Assembly: GCF_009709615.1 (NCBI RefSeq)
Contig: NZ_WJYA01000005.1
Coordinates: forward strand, 488,250-552,249
DNA from: Winogradskyella ouciana
GTDB taxonomy: Bacteria; Bacteroidota; Bacteroidia; Flavobacteriales; Flavobacteriaceae
Direction of reading: 5' to 3'
Length of the DNA: 64,000 nucleotides
Part shown: positions 25,889 to 34,689 of the stretch, piece after piece
Position numbering within the stretch: position 1 is the stretch's first letter
How the letters are laid out: each line of letters begins with the position of its first letter
The notes under the pieces: generated by a model
The model's database searches: none
Seen by the model: the letters and a program-made list of their open reading frames with translations, nothing else
Told to the model about the DNA's origin: nothing
Program-made: the position numbers and the translations under genes

Positions 25889-27244
25889 TTGAGTTTATTT
25901 AAACACGGAAGATATTCAGGATATTTAAGACCCATATCTTACTTAATCGATTTAAGTATTATAAATGGTGTAGCAATTCTGTATTTGCTAGAAGGCAAAG
26001 ACCCCTTAATTTTCTCAATATTTATATCTGTCGGCTGGGTTTTATTGGCCATTTATTCAAAATTTTATGAAGTCTATAGATATACAAGACCTGTTAATAT
26101 CTTGGCCCTTGTAGTAAAACAATCTATCTTGTTTTTGCTTTTAGTGTTTGCATTTTCGGGCCTGTATCACGAATTAAACATTTACCCAAGGCCAATTGTA
26201 AAATATACGCTTCTTTGTTCTTTGTTAATTACTATTTCAAAGTTTACAGTTTATTATCTATTACAGAAGTATAGAGTCTCGTTTGGCGGAAACTATAGGT
26301 CAACAGTTATCTTAGGTGCAAACAAAAAGACACTTGCTCTAGAAAATTTTTTTAATAAAAACCCAGAATATGGGTATCTGCACCAAAAGACTTTTAACTT
26401 TAAGAATAAAGAACACACATTGAGCGATTGCTTTGATTATGTACTAAATGAACGAATAGACGAAATTTATTGCTCCATTTCTGAACTTACAAACTCTCAG
26501 ATAGCTGAAATTGTAGATTTTGCAGATAATAATCTAAAGATTTTAAAATTTATACCAGATAGCAAAGAGATTTATTCAAAACGACTTAGGTACGAATATT
26601 ATGATTACATACCCGTTTTAACATTAAGAACCATACCTCTAGAAGATTCGGCAAACATGGTCATAAAACGAGGTTTTGATATTTTATTTTCAAGTATTGT
26701 AATTGTTTTCGTTTTATCATGGTTAACCCCTTTAATTGCAATTCTTATTAAATTAGAATCCAAAGGACCAGTGTTTTTTAAGCAATCTAGAAATGGTTTT
26801 AATTATAAAGAGTTTGATTGTTACAAATTTAGGTCTATGACACCAAATAAAGACGCGAATTTATATCAAGCCACAAGAGGAGATCAACGAGTAACAAAAG
26901 TTGGTAAATTCATAAGAAAAACGAGCATAGATGAGCTTCCTCAGTTCTTTAATGTCCTTTTTGGAGACATGTCTGTGGTTGGTCCTAGGCCGCACATGGT
27001 GAGCCATACCAATATGTACGCCAAGAAGATTGACAAATTTATGGTGAGACACTTTGTTAAACCTGGCATTACAGGCTTAGCCCAAATTAGTGGGTTTAGA
27101 GGCGAAGTTGAAACGGATAAGGATATTATTGGCCGCGTAAAATATGATATCTTTTATATTGAAAACTGGTCTTTACTACTCGATATAAAGATTATAGTAC
27201 AGACTTTCATTAATGCTATAAAGGGAGAGGATAAAGCTTATTAA
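25889..27244 (+). CDS. Polyprenyl-phosphate sugar phosphotransferase (exopolysaccharide initiating enzyme)
   Basis: The 451-residue protein has four to five N-terminal membrane helices (residues about 15-130), a Rossmann-like middle, another helix near 265-285 and the C-terminal bacterial sugar transferase domain with KQSRNGFNYKEF, CYKFRSM, SIDELPQFFNVL and GDMSVVGPRPH. Such enzymes put the first sugar-phosphate onto undecaprenyl phosphate. No ATG exists in frame between the upstream stop (25844) and the first helices, so the start is TTG 25889, fitting the -7 element upstream. Its stop overlaps that of the convergent gene by 4 bp. Confidence 0.92.
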   Translation: MSLFKHGRYSGYLRPISYLIDLSIINGVAILYLLEGKDPLIFSIFISVGWVLLAIYSKFYEVYRYTRPVNILALVVKQSILFLLLVFAFSGLYHELNIYPRPIVKYTLLCSLLITISKFTVYYLLQKYRVSFGGNYRSTVILGANKKTLALENFFNKNPEYGYLHQKTFNFKNKEHTLSDCFDYVLNERIDEIYCSISELTNSQIAEIVDFADNNLKILKFIPDSKEIYSKRLRYEYYDYIPVLTLRTIPLEDSANMVIKRGFDILFSSIVIVFVLSWLTPLIAILIKLESKGPVFFKQSRNGFNYKEFDCYKFRSMTPNKDANLYQATRGDQRVTKVGKFIRKTSIDELPQFFNVLFGDMSVVGPRPHMVSHTNMYAKKIDKFMVRHFVKPGITGLAQISGFRGEVETDKDIIGRVKYDIFYIENWSLLLDIKIIVQTFINAIKGEDKAY

Positions 27245-28401
27245 ATTTTGCCTTTTAAGCCATTTAATTGAGCGGTTAAATCAAAGCTTGTATATGCTGT
27301 AGCTTGTATTGCTTTTTTTCTTTCAATAGTTATATCTGACTTTTTTATGGAGTTGATTATTGAATTCAATTCAGTATAGTTTCCAGCTTCAGCTATCCAG
27401 CCTAATTTGTGTTTACTGATTACAGACTCGCCTTCACCTCCACCAAAATATAGCATTGGGAGTCCTAATTTGGCATATTCAAAAATTTTAGACGGAACCG
27501 ATCCATATATTCTATTAAGCAGTGGAATAATAGCAACATCATATTTTTTTAATTCTTGGTGTAAAACACTTCTGTCTACTCGACCATAAAAGAAAATGGG
27601 CAATTCTTTATTGGTTTCAATATAAGATTTTACATCTTCCTCTTCTGCGCCAGAGCCATAGATATGAAGTTCAATATTATCATAATCTAAATTTTCACAT
27701 AGTTTTAAAATTCCCTGAGCCACACCTAACAGACCAGCATATACTATCTTAATTTTTTTGGTGTCCGAATGGTTTTCTGATATGTTGTTTACCGGAATAT
27801 TAGGATAATTACGATAAAGAAACAGCTCAGGTTTTTTGGTAATTTGTTCAATATGCGACAGTATTTCATTACTCTGCCCTAAAATTAAATCAGCATTTTT
27901 ATAGTTAAATTGCTCAAGTTTTTTTAAAATACTATAACTAAAGTTGTTTTTTAAAGCACCCAGCTCAAGCCCAGCACTTGGCCATAAATCACTAACATTT
28001 AATATTAGTTTTCGTTTTTTAGACCTCAAAAAAAACATACATGTAAAAGCAACAAGCAATGGAGGAGATTGAACGATAACCTTCTTAGGTATTTTGTTCC
28101 AAGTAAAAAACCATACCAAGCTTATACTGTAGGACAGCATGGCAAATAAGCGTATAAACTTATTTTTAGATTTGCTTGCGTAGAGCCAAATCCTATTCAC
28201 CTCAATCCCGTTTTCTAAAGTCTTAGATTTGTATTTGCCTTTGTAATCAGAAAAAATCCTACCTGTTGGGTAATTTGGCAGCGGTGTCACTACACTAACC
28301 TTATAGCTGGACCTTAAACCCTCAGCCAAATGATATATACGATTAGATGCAGCTCCTATCTCAGGAGGAAAATAACTCGTAATAATCATTAGTTCTTCCA
28401 T
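27241..28401 (-). CDS. GT4-family glycosyltransferase (WbuB-like)
   Basis: The 386-residue enzyme starts MEELMIITSYFPPEIGAASNR, the usual N-terminus of WbuB/GT4 transferases, includes NVSDLWPSAGLELG and IVYAGLLGVAQG, and ends with IFEYAKLGLPMLYFGGGEGE, which carries the donor-binding E. It is transcribed against the main locus, 3 bp after the CapK-like gene, so these two form a minus-strand operon. Its stop shares TTAA with the stop of the sugar transferase. Confidence 0.88.
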   Translation of the reverse strand: MEELMIITSYFPPEIGAASNRIYHLAEGLRSSYKVSVVTPLPNYPTGRIFSDYKGKYKSKTLENGIEVNRIWLYASKSKNKFIRLFAMLSYSISLVWFFTWNKIPKKVIVQSPPLLVAFTCMFFLRSKKRKLILNVSDLWPSAGLELGALKNNFSYSILKKLEQFNYKNADLILGQSNEILSHIEQITKKPELFLYRNYPNIPVNNISENHSDTKKIKIVYAGLLGVAQGILKLCENLDYDNIELHIYGSGAEEEDVKSYIETNKELPIFFYGRVDRSVLHQELKKYDVAIIPLLNRIYGSVPSKIFEYAKLGLPMLYFGGGEGESVISKHKLGWIAEAGNYTELNSIINSIKKSDITIERKKAIQATAYTSFDLTAQLNGLKGKI

Positions 28402-28404
28402 AAC

Positions 28405-29730
28405 CTAGTCAACGTAAGATGTAAACTGCTTTAACTTTCCGGATTTAGAACGGTCTAATTTATCAACGCGTTTAAAAGTAATAGAAATTCCAGGCTCTAA
28501 ATATTGTTCCATAGCTTCGGTAATTACCTTTTTTTTATCTGAAGACAACACTTCACGACTCACATATTTAATCTTAAAAGTGTCTATTGCTGATTGCTCA
28601 ATAATAAATTCAGAGACATTACCCTCATCCTCAATAACGCTTTTGGTAATATAATAAAATGTAAGCCCAGCCGCTTTTTTTCCGCTCGGCAAAACTGCGA
28701 TATCATTGGTTCTGCCTACAAGTTTTTTCAAAATGGGTTTTCTTAATGTGCTTTTGTCACTTAAAATGCCAATATCACCAATATCATAACGAATAAAGGG
28801 ATGTGCTTTGTTATATAAAGAAGTGATGACTACTCTACCTTCTTCTCCATAGGGAAGCACATTATCATTATCATCTAGAATTTCCAAAAATAAGGTTTCA
28901 CTATTTACTTGCCATTCGTTATGTGTATTCTGAAAAGCTATTAAATCCAGTTCAGAAGCACCATATTCATTAACAATCGGCACACCAAATTGTTTTTCCA
29001 TAAGTGCCTTATCATCATCAAATAACATTTCAGACGTTACAATACAAACCTTTAAACTTGGGCACAAATCTTTTAATATATTGTCTTTACGCTTTAGGAA
29101 TTTAGCAAATTGGACAATTGGACTCGTATAACCATTGATAAAATCAAATTTTGAAGTCTTAAATTTTACAAGAGCCTTTTCAAAAGCATTATCACTCAGA
29201 TCAAAAACCGAAAACCGATATCGGTTACTAAACCAATCTTTTAAGCGCTCTTTATAATATCCCTTCTTGTCTAACGGTATGCCGTAGAAGCGCGCTTGTT
29301 TTGAGGTATTAAAATCAATACCGTACCAAGAAAATCTATCAGTAATTTCTGCCCATGTCATCGCATGGCACCATTTGTCCTTGGCAAAAACAAACGGATC
29401 ACCAGAACTGCCTGAAGTTTTGTTTACGTAAACATTTTTCAATTCGTAACCCTTGCTCAAACGTTTCTCTAGCGACTGCTGAAGGTGACGTTTGGTCATA
29501 ACAGGAACAGAGCTCCAATCATTGACATCTACTTGACTTGCAAAAGATCTATAAAACGAATTGTTCTTTAGGTGGAAAGAAATGATGTCCTTTTTCTGCT
29601 TTTCAACATAAGCTTTAAGGTCCGAATCATTTTTAGCCTGAACTTTAGACAAAGCCAACCTCGCCTTGTTGATGTCAAAGCCATTAATTTTAAGTGAAAA
29701 ATCAAATAGTCGCAAGATGTTTAAAGCCAA
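28405..29730 (-). CDS. CapK / phenylacetate-CoA ligase-like adenylating enzyme
   Basis: A 441-residue ANL-superfamily protein with the AMP-binding loop TSGSSGDPFVF, the NEYGASELDLIAF segment and the C-terminal GRTNDIAVLPSGKK region. CapK-type members are found in capsule and exopolysaccharide loci, where they may activate an acid for attachment to sugars. No ATG is available: an in-frame stop lies just upstream and the first Met is far inside, so the start is TTG 29730 or the TTG five codons later. It is divergent from purD. Confidence 0.8.
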   Translation of the reverse strand: MALNILRLFDFSLKINGFDINKARLALSKVQAKNDSDLKAYVEKQKKDIISFHLKNNSFYRSFASQVDVNDWSSVPVMTKRHLQQSLEKRLSKGYELKNVYVNKTSGSSGDPFVFAKDKWCHAMTWAEITDRFSWYGIDFNTSKQARFYGIPLDKKGYYKERLKDWFSNRYRFSVFDLSDNAFEKALVKFKTSKFDFINGYTSPIVQFAKFLKRKDNILKDLCPSLKVCIVTSEMLFDDDKALMEKQFGVPIVNEYGASELDLIAFQNTHNEWQVNSETLFLEILDDNDNVLPYGEEGRVVITSLYNKAHPFIRYDIGDIGILSDKSTLRKPILKKLVGRTNDIAVLPSGKKAAGLTFYYITKSVIEDEGNVSEFIIEQSAIDTFKIKYVSREVLSSDKKKVITEAMEQYLEPGISITFKRVDKLDRSKSGKLKQFTSYVD

Positions 29731-29749
29731 AAAGGTTTCCGTAAATTAA

Positions 29750-29781
29750 TTGTTTTTTCATCTTAAAACCAATTATTTTTG
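29750..29781 (+). promoter_or_regulatory. purD promoter
   Basis: TTG at 29750-29752 (-33), a 21-bp spacer, and TATTTTTG at 29774-29781 (-7) match the Bacteroidetes sigma-ABfr promoter. The purD ATG is 18 bp past the -7 box. Confidence 0.6.
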
Positions 29782-29799
29782 CCCAAAGAAAATTTAGGC

Positions 29800-31071
29800 A
29801 TGAATATTTTAGTACTTGGCTCTGGTGGTAGAGAACATACGTTTGCATGGAAAATTGCTCAAAGCGAACATTGTAACAAACTTTTTGTAGCTCCAGGAAA
29901 CTCTGGTACTGCAATTATTGCTACTAATTTAAATATTTCCGTAACTGATTTTGAAGCGATTAAAAAAGCAGTTATCGAAAATGAGATTGAGTTGGTGGTC
30001 GTTGGACCAGAAGATCCTTTGGTGCAAGGCATTCATGATTTCTTTTTACAAGACGAGGATTTAAAGCATGTTGCAGTTATAGGTCCTCAAAAAGCATCTG
30101 CAGAGCTTGAGGGCAGTAAAGAATTTGCCAAAGAGTTTATGATGCGTCATAATATCCCAACGGCAGCCTATCAAAGCTTTACAAAAGACAATGTTGTAGA
30201 AGGGTACAAGTTTTTGGAAACCCTAAACCCACCTTACGTTTTAAAAGCGGATGGTTTGGCGGCTGGTAAGGGTGTTTTAATTATTAATGATTTATCTGAG
30301 GCTAAAGCTGAATTAAAAAACATGCTTGTTGATGCCAAATTTGGAGATGCTAGTACCAAGGTGGTTATTGAAGAATTTTTGGATGGTATAGAATTGAGTT
30401 GTTTTGTGCTTACCGATGGGAAAGACTATAAAATCCTACCCACAGCAAAAGATTACAAGCGCATCGGAGAAGGTGATACAGGATTGAATACTGGAGGAAT
30501 GGGAGCCGTTTCGCCAGTACCTTTTGCAACAGATCAATTCTTAAGTAAAATTGAAAATCAAATTGTTAGGCCTACGGTTGAAGGTTTAAGAAAAGACAAC
30601 TTGCCTTATGTGGGCTTTATTTTTATAGGATTGATTAAAGTCGGTGACGACCCAAAAGTAATTGAGTACAATGTTAGAATGGGTGATCCTGAAACCGAAG
30701 TGGTTTTACCACGATTAAAAACGGATTTGGTTGAAATTTTCCAAGCTATGGCCAATCAAACGTTGTCAGGTGTAACTATAGAAATTGATGAACGAGCAGC
30801 GACAACGGTTATGTTGGTCTCAGGCGGTTATCCAGAAGCTTATGAAAAAGGGAAAGAAATTTCTGGAATAGATAAAATTGAAGATTCTCTGGTGTTTCAT
30901 GCCGGAGCAAAATATCAAAAGGATAAGGTAGTAACTTCAGGAGGACGTGTTATGGCGATTACATCTTATGGCAACACTTACCAAGAAGCCATAAAAAAAT
31001 CTTATCAAAGTATAGAAAATCTACATTTTGATAAGATGTATTATCGTAAGGATATAGGTTTCGACCTTTAA
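29800..31071 (+). CDS. purD: Phosphoribosylamine-glycine ligase
   Basis: GARS catalyses the second step of purine synthesis, ATP-dependent joining of phosphoribosylamine and glycine. The 423-residue protein has MNILVLGSGGREHTFAWK, the GPEDPLVQGI segment, the ATP-grasp core (KADGLAAGKGV, EEFLDGIELSCF) and NTGGMGAVSP. I prefer ATG 29800 to the in-frame TTG 29779, because the latter overlaps the -7 promoter box. It is monocistronic as seen here, since the next gene is on the other strand. Confidence 0.97.
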   Translation: MNILVLGSGGREHTFAWKIAQSEHCNKLFVAPGNSGTAIIATNLNISVTDFEAIKKAVIENEIELVVVGPEDPLVQGIHDFFLQDEDLKHVAVIGPQKASAELEGSKEFAKEFMMRHNIPTAAYQSFTKDNVVEGYKFLETLNPPYVLKADGLAAGKGVLIINDLSEAKAELKNMLVDAKFGDASTKVVIEEFLDGIELSCFVLTDGKDYKILPTAKDYKRIGEGDTGLNTGGMGAVSPVPFATDQFLSKIENQIVRPTVEGLRKDNLPYVGFIFIGLIKVGDDPKVIEYNVRMGDPETEVVLPRLKTDLVEIFQAMANQTLSGVTIEIDERAATTVMLVSGGYPEAYEKGKEISGIDKIEDSLVFHAGAKYQKDKVVTSGGRVMAITSYGNTYQEAIKKSYQSIENLHFDKMYYRKDIGFDL

Positions 31072-31075
31072 AGAC

Positions 31076-31303
31076 CTACAAATATGAGTGAGCTGTTACG
31101 CTCTTATCTTCTTCGTTATTGTCGTTGTATTTTTTCAATTGAAGCATCCAATAGATAAAAGCAACCATGCCAACGATAGTGAAAAGCCAAGACATAAAAT
31201 TAGCAGTGAACCAGCTTTCTAGCTCTAACGCTCTTAAAGCATCAAACGGCGCAAATAGTACATCAACAAATAAATCTTGTATTGCGTAAAAGAAATCCTT
31301 CAT
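31076..31303 (-). CDS. Small membrane protein (DUF6341-like)
   Basis: A 75-residue protein with one clear membrane helix (residues about 36-54, FMSWLFTIVGMVAFIYWML) preceded by an amphipathic stretch, and a charged tail NDNNEEDKSVTAHSYL. I recognise it as a small Flavobacteriaceae family, DUF6341 from memory. Function is unknown. It converges with purD (4-bp gap) and diverges from the next gene with a 40-bp gap; its promoter reaches into that gene's start. Confidence 0.8.
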   Translation of the reverse strand: MKDFFYAIQDLFVDVLFAPFDALRALELESWFTANFMSWLFTIVGMVAFIYWMLQLKKYNDNNEEDKSVTAHSYL

Positions 31304-31323
31304 AACTTTATAAATTTACAGAG

Positions 31324-31353
31324 CAAAAATACAAAAAGAGTTAATGATTACAA
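31324..31353 (-). promoter_or_regulatory. Promoter of the small membrane protein, overlapping the divergent gene's start
   Basis: Read on the minus strand: TTG (31353-31351), exactly 19 bp, TATTTTTG (31331-31324). The -33 box lies inside the first codons of the plus-strand gene that starts at 31344. Confidence 0.6.
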
Positions 31354-32261
31354 GCATTTTTAGTAAATCTAAACCTATAAACTATATAATAGTTACAGTT
31401 TTTGTTGCGCTACTTTTTGTAATTACAAATATCAATACCTTATTTGGTGATTTAGACAGCACCTTAAAGGCACTAGTTAAATTGATAGTTGCTTTGTTTT
31501 TGGTGTTTCTCATCGATTTTATAATTTCAAAAAACAACCTCACAAAAAAAAACAGTTATGCTTTAATGACATTTGGTTTGCTGTTCGCAATGTTCCCAGA
31601 AGCACTTCGTTATTCCGATATTCTATTTGCTAATTTATTCGTCCTTTTTGCTTTAAGACGCATTATAAGCTTGCACACCAACCTTCACATTAAGAAAAAA
31701 TTATTCGATGCTGGTTTTTGGCTAATGTTGGCTACTCTTTTTTATTTTTGGGCAATTCTGTTTTTTGCATTAGTCATAGTTGCATTGATTTATCATTCGC
31801 AAAACGACGTTAAAAACACCATTATTCCTTTTGTTGGTGTGGCAACAGTTATTGTTTTACTATTGGTCTACAATATTATTGTTCACGATAATTTTATAAG
31901 GCCAACAAACTTTCAACGCTTTGCGAGTTTAGATTACACACCGTATAACAGTAAAGGGAGCGTACTGAAGTTTACGGTACTATTCGCAACTTTTGTATGG
32001 ATACTTATCTATTTCTTTAGAATCCTTCCGGATAAGAACAAGAAACTGAGGCCGTCTTATTTTCTCATAGCGTGGTCTTCAATAATCGCTATATTGGTAG
32101 CAATTATAGCTCCCGTAAAAAATGGCAGTGAGTTTATATTTTTGTTTGCACCATTCTCTATAATTATGGCCAATTATATTGAGGTGATCTCAGAACGATG
32201 GTTTAAAGAGGTTTTTGTAGTCTTGTTAATTATAACGCCAATACTTGCCTTATTCCTGTAA
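31344..32261 (+). CDS. Polytopic membrane protein (DUF6427-like)
   Basis: The 305-residue protein has about eight to nine hydrophobic helices and starts MITSIFSKSKPINYIIVTVF, which I associate with the Bacteroidota family DUF6427. It has no recognisable catalytic motif. It lies between the small membrane protein and upp, overlapping the upp 3' end by 12 bp on the opposite strand. Function unknown; cell-envelope location is clear. Confidence 0.75.
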   Translation: MITSIFSKSKPINYIIVTVFVALLFVITNINTLFGDLDSTLKALVKLIVALFLVFLIDFIISKNNLTKKNSYALMTFGLLFAMFPEALRYSDILFANLFVLFALRRIISLHTNLHIKKKLFDAGFWLMLATLFYFWAILFFALVIVALIYHSQNDVKNTIIPFVGVATVIVLLLVYNIIVHDNFIRPTNFQRFASLDYTPYNSKGSVLKFTVLFATFVWILIYFFRILPDKNKKLRPSYFLIAWSSIIAILVAIIAPVKNGSEFIFLFAPFSIIMANYIEVISERWFKEVFVVLLIITPILALFL

Positions 32262-32909
32262 TTTATTGCCGTAGGCTAAATCGCCAGCATCACCGAGACC
32301 AGGAACGATATAACCTTTGTCATTTAAAGTGTCGTCTACCGCTGCAATCCAGAGATGGGATTCAGCATCAAAAGCATTAGCAACATAATCAACACCTTTT
32401 TGAGCACCAATAACACTCACTAAGTGAACTTCTTTTGGGTTACCAAATGGTTTTAATGCTTCAAATGTCGCGACCATGGACTGGCCGGTTGCCAACATTG
32501 GGTCGGCTAGAATAAGTGTTTTGTTTTCCAAACTAGGGCATGCTAAATACTCCACCACAATTTCAAAACTCTCAGGATTATGCTTATGTTGTCTATAGGC
32601 CGAAATAAAAGCATTTTCAGCAGCATCAAAATAGTTTAACAATCCGTTGTGAAGCGGCACTCCTGCTCTTAAAATAGAGCACAGAACAATATCACTTTGA
32701 TGTAAAACAGTGTTAGATGTACCAAACGGAGTTTCTGTCGTGTGTGCTTCATAGTTTAGGGACTTACTTAATTCATATCCCAAAACCTCTCCTATTCTCT
32801 CAATGTTTCTTCTAAACCGCATGCTGTCGTTTTGAATGGCCTTATCTCTTATTTCTGAAATAAATGTGTTTAGTATGGAAGATGTTTTTGAGAGGTCGTG
32901 AATGTGCAT
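32250..32909 (-). CDS. upp: Uracil phosphoribosyltransferase
   Basis: This pyrimidine-salvage enzyme makes UMP from uracil and PRPP. The 219-residue protein has the PRPP loop LADPMLATGQSM, the ILRAGVPLHNG segment and the uracil-binding end YIVPGLGDAGDLAYG. Length is typical of bacterial Upp. It is monocistronic here and convergent with the preceding membrane protein gene. Confidence 0.95.
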   Translation of the reverse strand: MHIHDLSKTSSILNTFISEIRDKAIQNDSMRFRRNIERIGEVLGYELSKSLNYEAHTTETPFGTSNTVLHQSDIVLCSILRAGVPLHNGLLNYFDAAENAFISAYRQHKHNPESFEIVVEYLACPSLENKTLILADPMLATGQSMVATFEALKPFGNPKEVHLVSVIGAQKGVDYVANAFDAESHLWIAAVDDTLNDKGYIVPGLGDAGDLAYGNKLQE

Positions 32910-32950
32910 AGATTCGCTTTTAATTCAATCGCTAAGTTAATAATTCAAAC

Positions 32951-32958
32951 TATATTTG
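32951..32958 (+). promoter_or_regulatory. Bacteroidota -7 element (TATATTTG)
   Basis: TATATTTG lies 20 bp before the ATG at 32979 in the 69-bp divergent gap. A minus-strand TAAATTTG (32972-32965) for upp lies next to it. Neither has a clear -33 TTG at 19 bp. Confidence 0.4.
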
Positions 32959-32978
32959 CATATTCAAATTTATAAGAC

Positions 32979-33587
32979 ATGTTTTCGGAAAAAGCAAACT
33001 CCATATTTCAAGACGCTATAAAAACCTACAAAATTCTTAATACTGTAGATCAGCCGTTCACAAACAAGTACAATAAAAATGAAGACCTCATTGCACATTT
33101 ACTGTACAGAAAATGTTGGATTGATACGGTTCAGTGGGCGTACGAGGACATCATTAGAGATCCAAACATCGATCCAGTTGCTGCATTAAAATTAAAGCGA
33201 AAGATTGATGCGTCTAACCAAGACAGAACGGATACGGTTGAGTTTATTGATAGTTATTTCTTAGATAAATACAAGGATGTAGATGTAAAGCCTAACGCTA
33301 AGATAAATTCTGAAAGTCCGGCTTGGGCTATAGATCGCTTATCGATTTTGGCTTTAAAAATCTATCACATGCACCTAGAAACCGTGAGAGAAAATGCATC
33401 TGGGGCTCATAAAGCGGCTTGTGTAAAAAAGCTTAATGTTTTGTTGGAGCAACGTAAAGATTTAAGTACCGCAATTGATGATTTGCTGAGTGATATTGCG
33501 AACGGAGACAAATACATGAAAGTGTATAAGCAAATGAAGATGTACAATGATGATGAGCTTAACCCTGTACTTAGGGGACAAAAGTAA
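32979..33587 (+). CDS. DUF4254 family protein
   Basis: A 202-residue soluble, helix-rich protein (MFSEKANSIFQDAIKTYKILNTVDQPF, YRKCWIDTVQWAYEDIIRDPNIDP, AIDRLSILALKIYHM). This matches the Bacteroidota DUF4254 family, which commonly precedes a GT9 (heptosyltransferase-like) gene, as here. Function is not known; a role linked to LPS core is suggested only by neighbourhood. A dispersed palindromic repeat separates it from the GT9 gene. Confidence 0.85.
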   Translation: MFSEKANSIFQDAIKTYKILNTVDQPFTNKYNKNEDLIAHLLYRKCWIDTVQWAYEDIIRDPNIDPVAALKLKRKIDASNQDRTDTVEFIDSYFLDKYKDVDVKPNAKINSESPAWAIDRLSILALKIYHMHLETVRENASGAHKAACVKKLNVLLEQRKDLSTAIDDLLSDIANGDKYMKVYKQMKMYNDDELNPVLRGQK

Positions 33588-33590
33588 TTT

Positions 33591-33617
33591 GTCATCCTGA
33601 ACTTGTTTCAGGATCTC
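33591..33617 (+). repeat. Dispersed repeat, family I (CTGAACTTGTTTCAG subtype)
   Basis: GTCATCCTGAACTTGTTTCA and following bases form an 8-bp perfect stem (33594-33601 with 33607-33614, loop CTTGT) and end in GGATCTC. Related copies occur at 46242, 51093, 51151, 54913 (inverted) and 54973 (decayed). Confidence 0.8.
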
Positions 33618-33631
33618 ATTTACTGAAACAA

Positions 33632-34663
33632 ATGCTAAATACAAAACATATACTCGTCATTAGGTTTTCTGCCATGGGAGACGTGGCTATGACAGTTCCT
33701 GTTTTAAGAGCTTTAACCGTAGAACATCCTGACTTAAAAATAACTGTGGTTACTAGTGCTTTCTTTAAGCCTTTCTTTTCGAATTTAAAAAATGTTGAGG
33801 TTTATGCTGCAGATTTAAAGGGAAAACACAAAGGCGTTCTTGGGCTTTATAAACTTTCTAAAGAATTAAAAGCGCTCAAATTTGATGCTGTTGCCGATTT
33901 GCACAATGTGTTGCGAAGTAAAATCTTAAAACTCTTTTTTGCCGGAAAGAAAGTTGTGCAAATTGATAAAGGTAGAGCGGAGAAGAAAGCCTTGACTTCA
34001 GGTAGAATATTTCAACAATTAAAAACGACACATCAACGCTATGCCGATGTGTTTGAACAACTTGGTTATCAAATAGATTTATCCAATCCTCAGTTTCCTG
34101 AAAGAGCTGAATTGACTTCAAAACTAAAATCCTTTATTTCAAATTCTGAACAAAAAATTATTGGCATTGCACCTTTCGCTGCTCACCAAAGCAAGATGTA
34201 TCCATTAGAAAAAATGGAAAAGGTTATTGCGCAACTTTCAAAGGAGCATAATGTCATATTATTTGGTGGAGGAAATAAGGAGGTGAAAATTTTAAACGAT
34301 CTCGAAACGAAATATGACAATGTAAAGTCAGTAGCTGGGAAACTGAGTTTAGAAGAAGAACTGGATTTGATCTCTAATTTAGATGTGATGTTGTCTATGG
34401 ATTCAGGTAACGGACACTTGGCGGCAATGTTAGGTAAAAAAGTAATTACGATTTGGGGAGTAACACACCCATTTGCTGGATTTGCGCCTTTCAATCAACC
34501 AGAAGATTATGCATTAGTGGCCAATAGAGAGCAATATCCTTTAATACCTACCTCAGTTTACGGTAATAAATATCCCGAAGGTTACGAGAATGCTGCGGGA
34601 AGTATTTCAGTTGATGAGGTTGTTTCGAAAATTAAAAAGACTTGTCAGGTTTCTAAAACCTGA
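33632..34663 (+). CDS. GT9-family (heptosyltransferase-like) glycosyltransferase
   Basis: The 343-residue GT-B protein starts HILVIRFSAMGDVAMTVPVLRAL, the standard ADP-heptose:LPS heptosyltransferase N-terminus, and has GIAPFAAHQSKMYP and SMDSGNGHLAAMLGKKVITIWG. The family builds the LPS inner core; Bacteroidota members may use other sugars. The last seven codons and the stop are part of a palindromic repeat (34645-34663), so the natural C-terminus was probably altered by repeat insertion. Confidence 0.88.
   Translation: MLNTKHILVIRFSAMGDVAMTVPVLRALTVEHPDLKITVVTSAFFKPFFSNLKNVEVYAADLKGKHKGVLGLYKLSKELKALKFDAVADLHNVLRSKILKLFFAGKKVVQIDKGRAEKKALTSGRIFQQLKTTHQRYADVFEQLGYQIDLSNPQFPERAELTSKLKSFISNSEQKIIGIAPFAAHQSKMYPLEKMEKVIAQLSKEHNVILFGGGNKEVKILNDLETKYDNVKSVAGKLSLEEELDLISNLDVMLSMDSGNGHLAAMLGKKVITIWGVTHPFAGFAPFNQPEDYALVANREQYPLIPTSVYGNKYPEGYENAAGSISVDEVVSKIKKTCQVSKT
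34645..34663 (+). repeat. Palindromic repeat supplying the GT9 stop codon
   Basis: TCAGGTTT-CTA-AAACCTGA is a perfect 8-bp inverted repeat. It encodes the last residues of the GT9 gene and its TGA. It resembles the CAGGTTT/AAACCTG elements common in Bacteroidota intergenic DNA. Confidence 0.7.
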
Positions 34664-34689
34664 AAGGTCTGATACCTAATACGTCATCA

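Noticed and set aside
25708..25902. Open frame of 64 codons between the GT4 and sugar transferase genes
   Set aside because: It overlaps the end of the GT4 gene and the promoter of the next gene; composition reflects AT-rich noncoding DNA.
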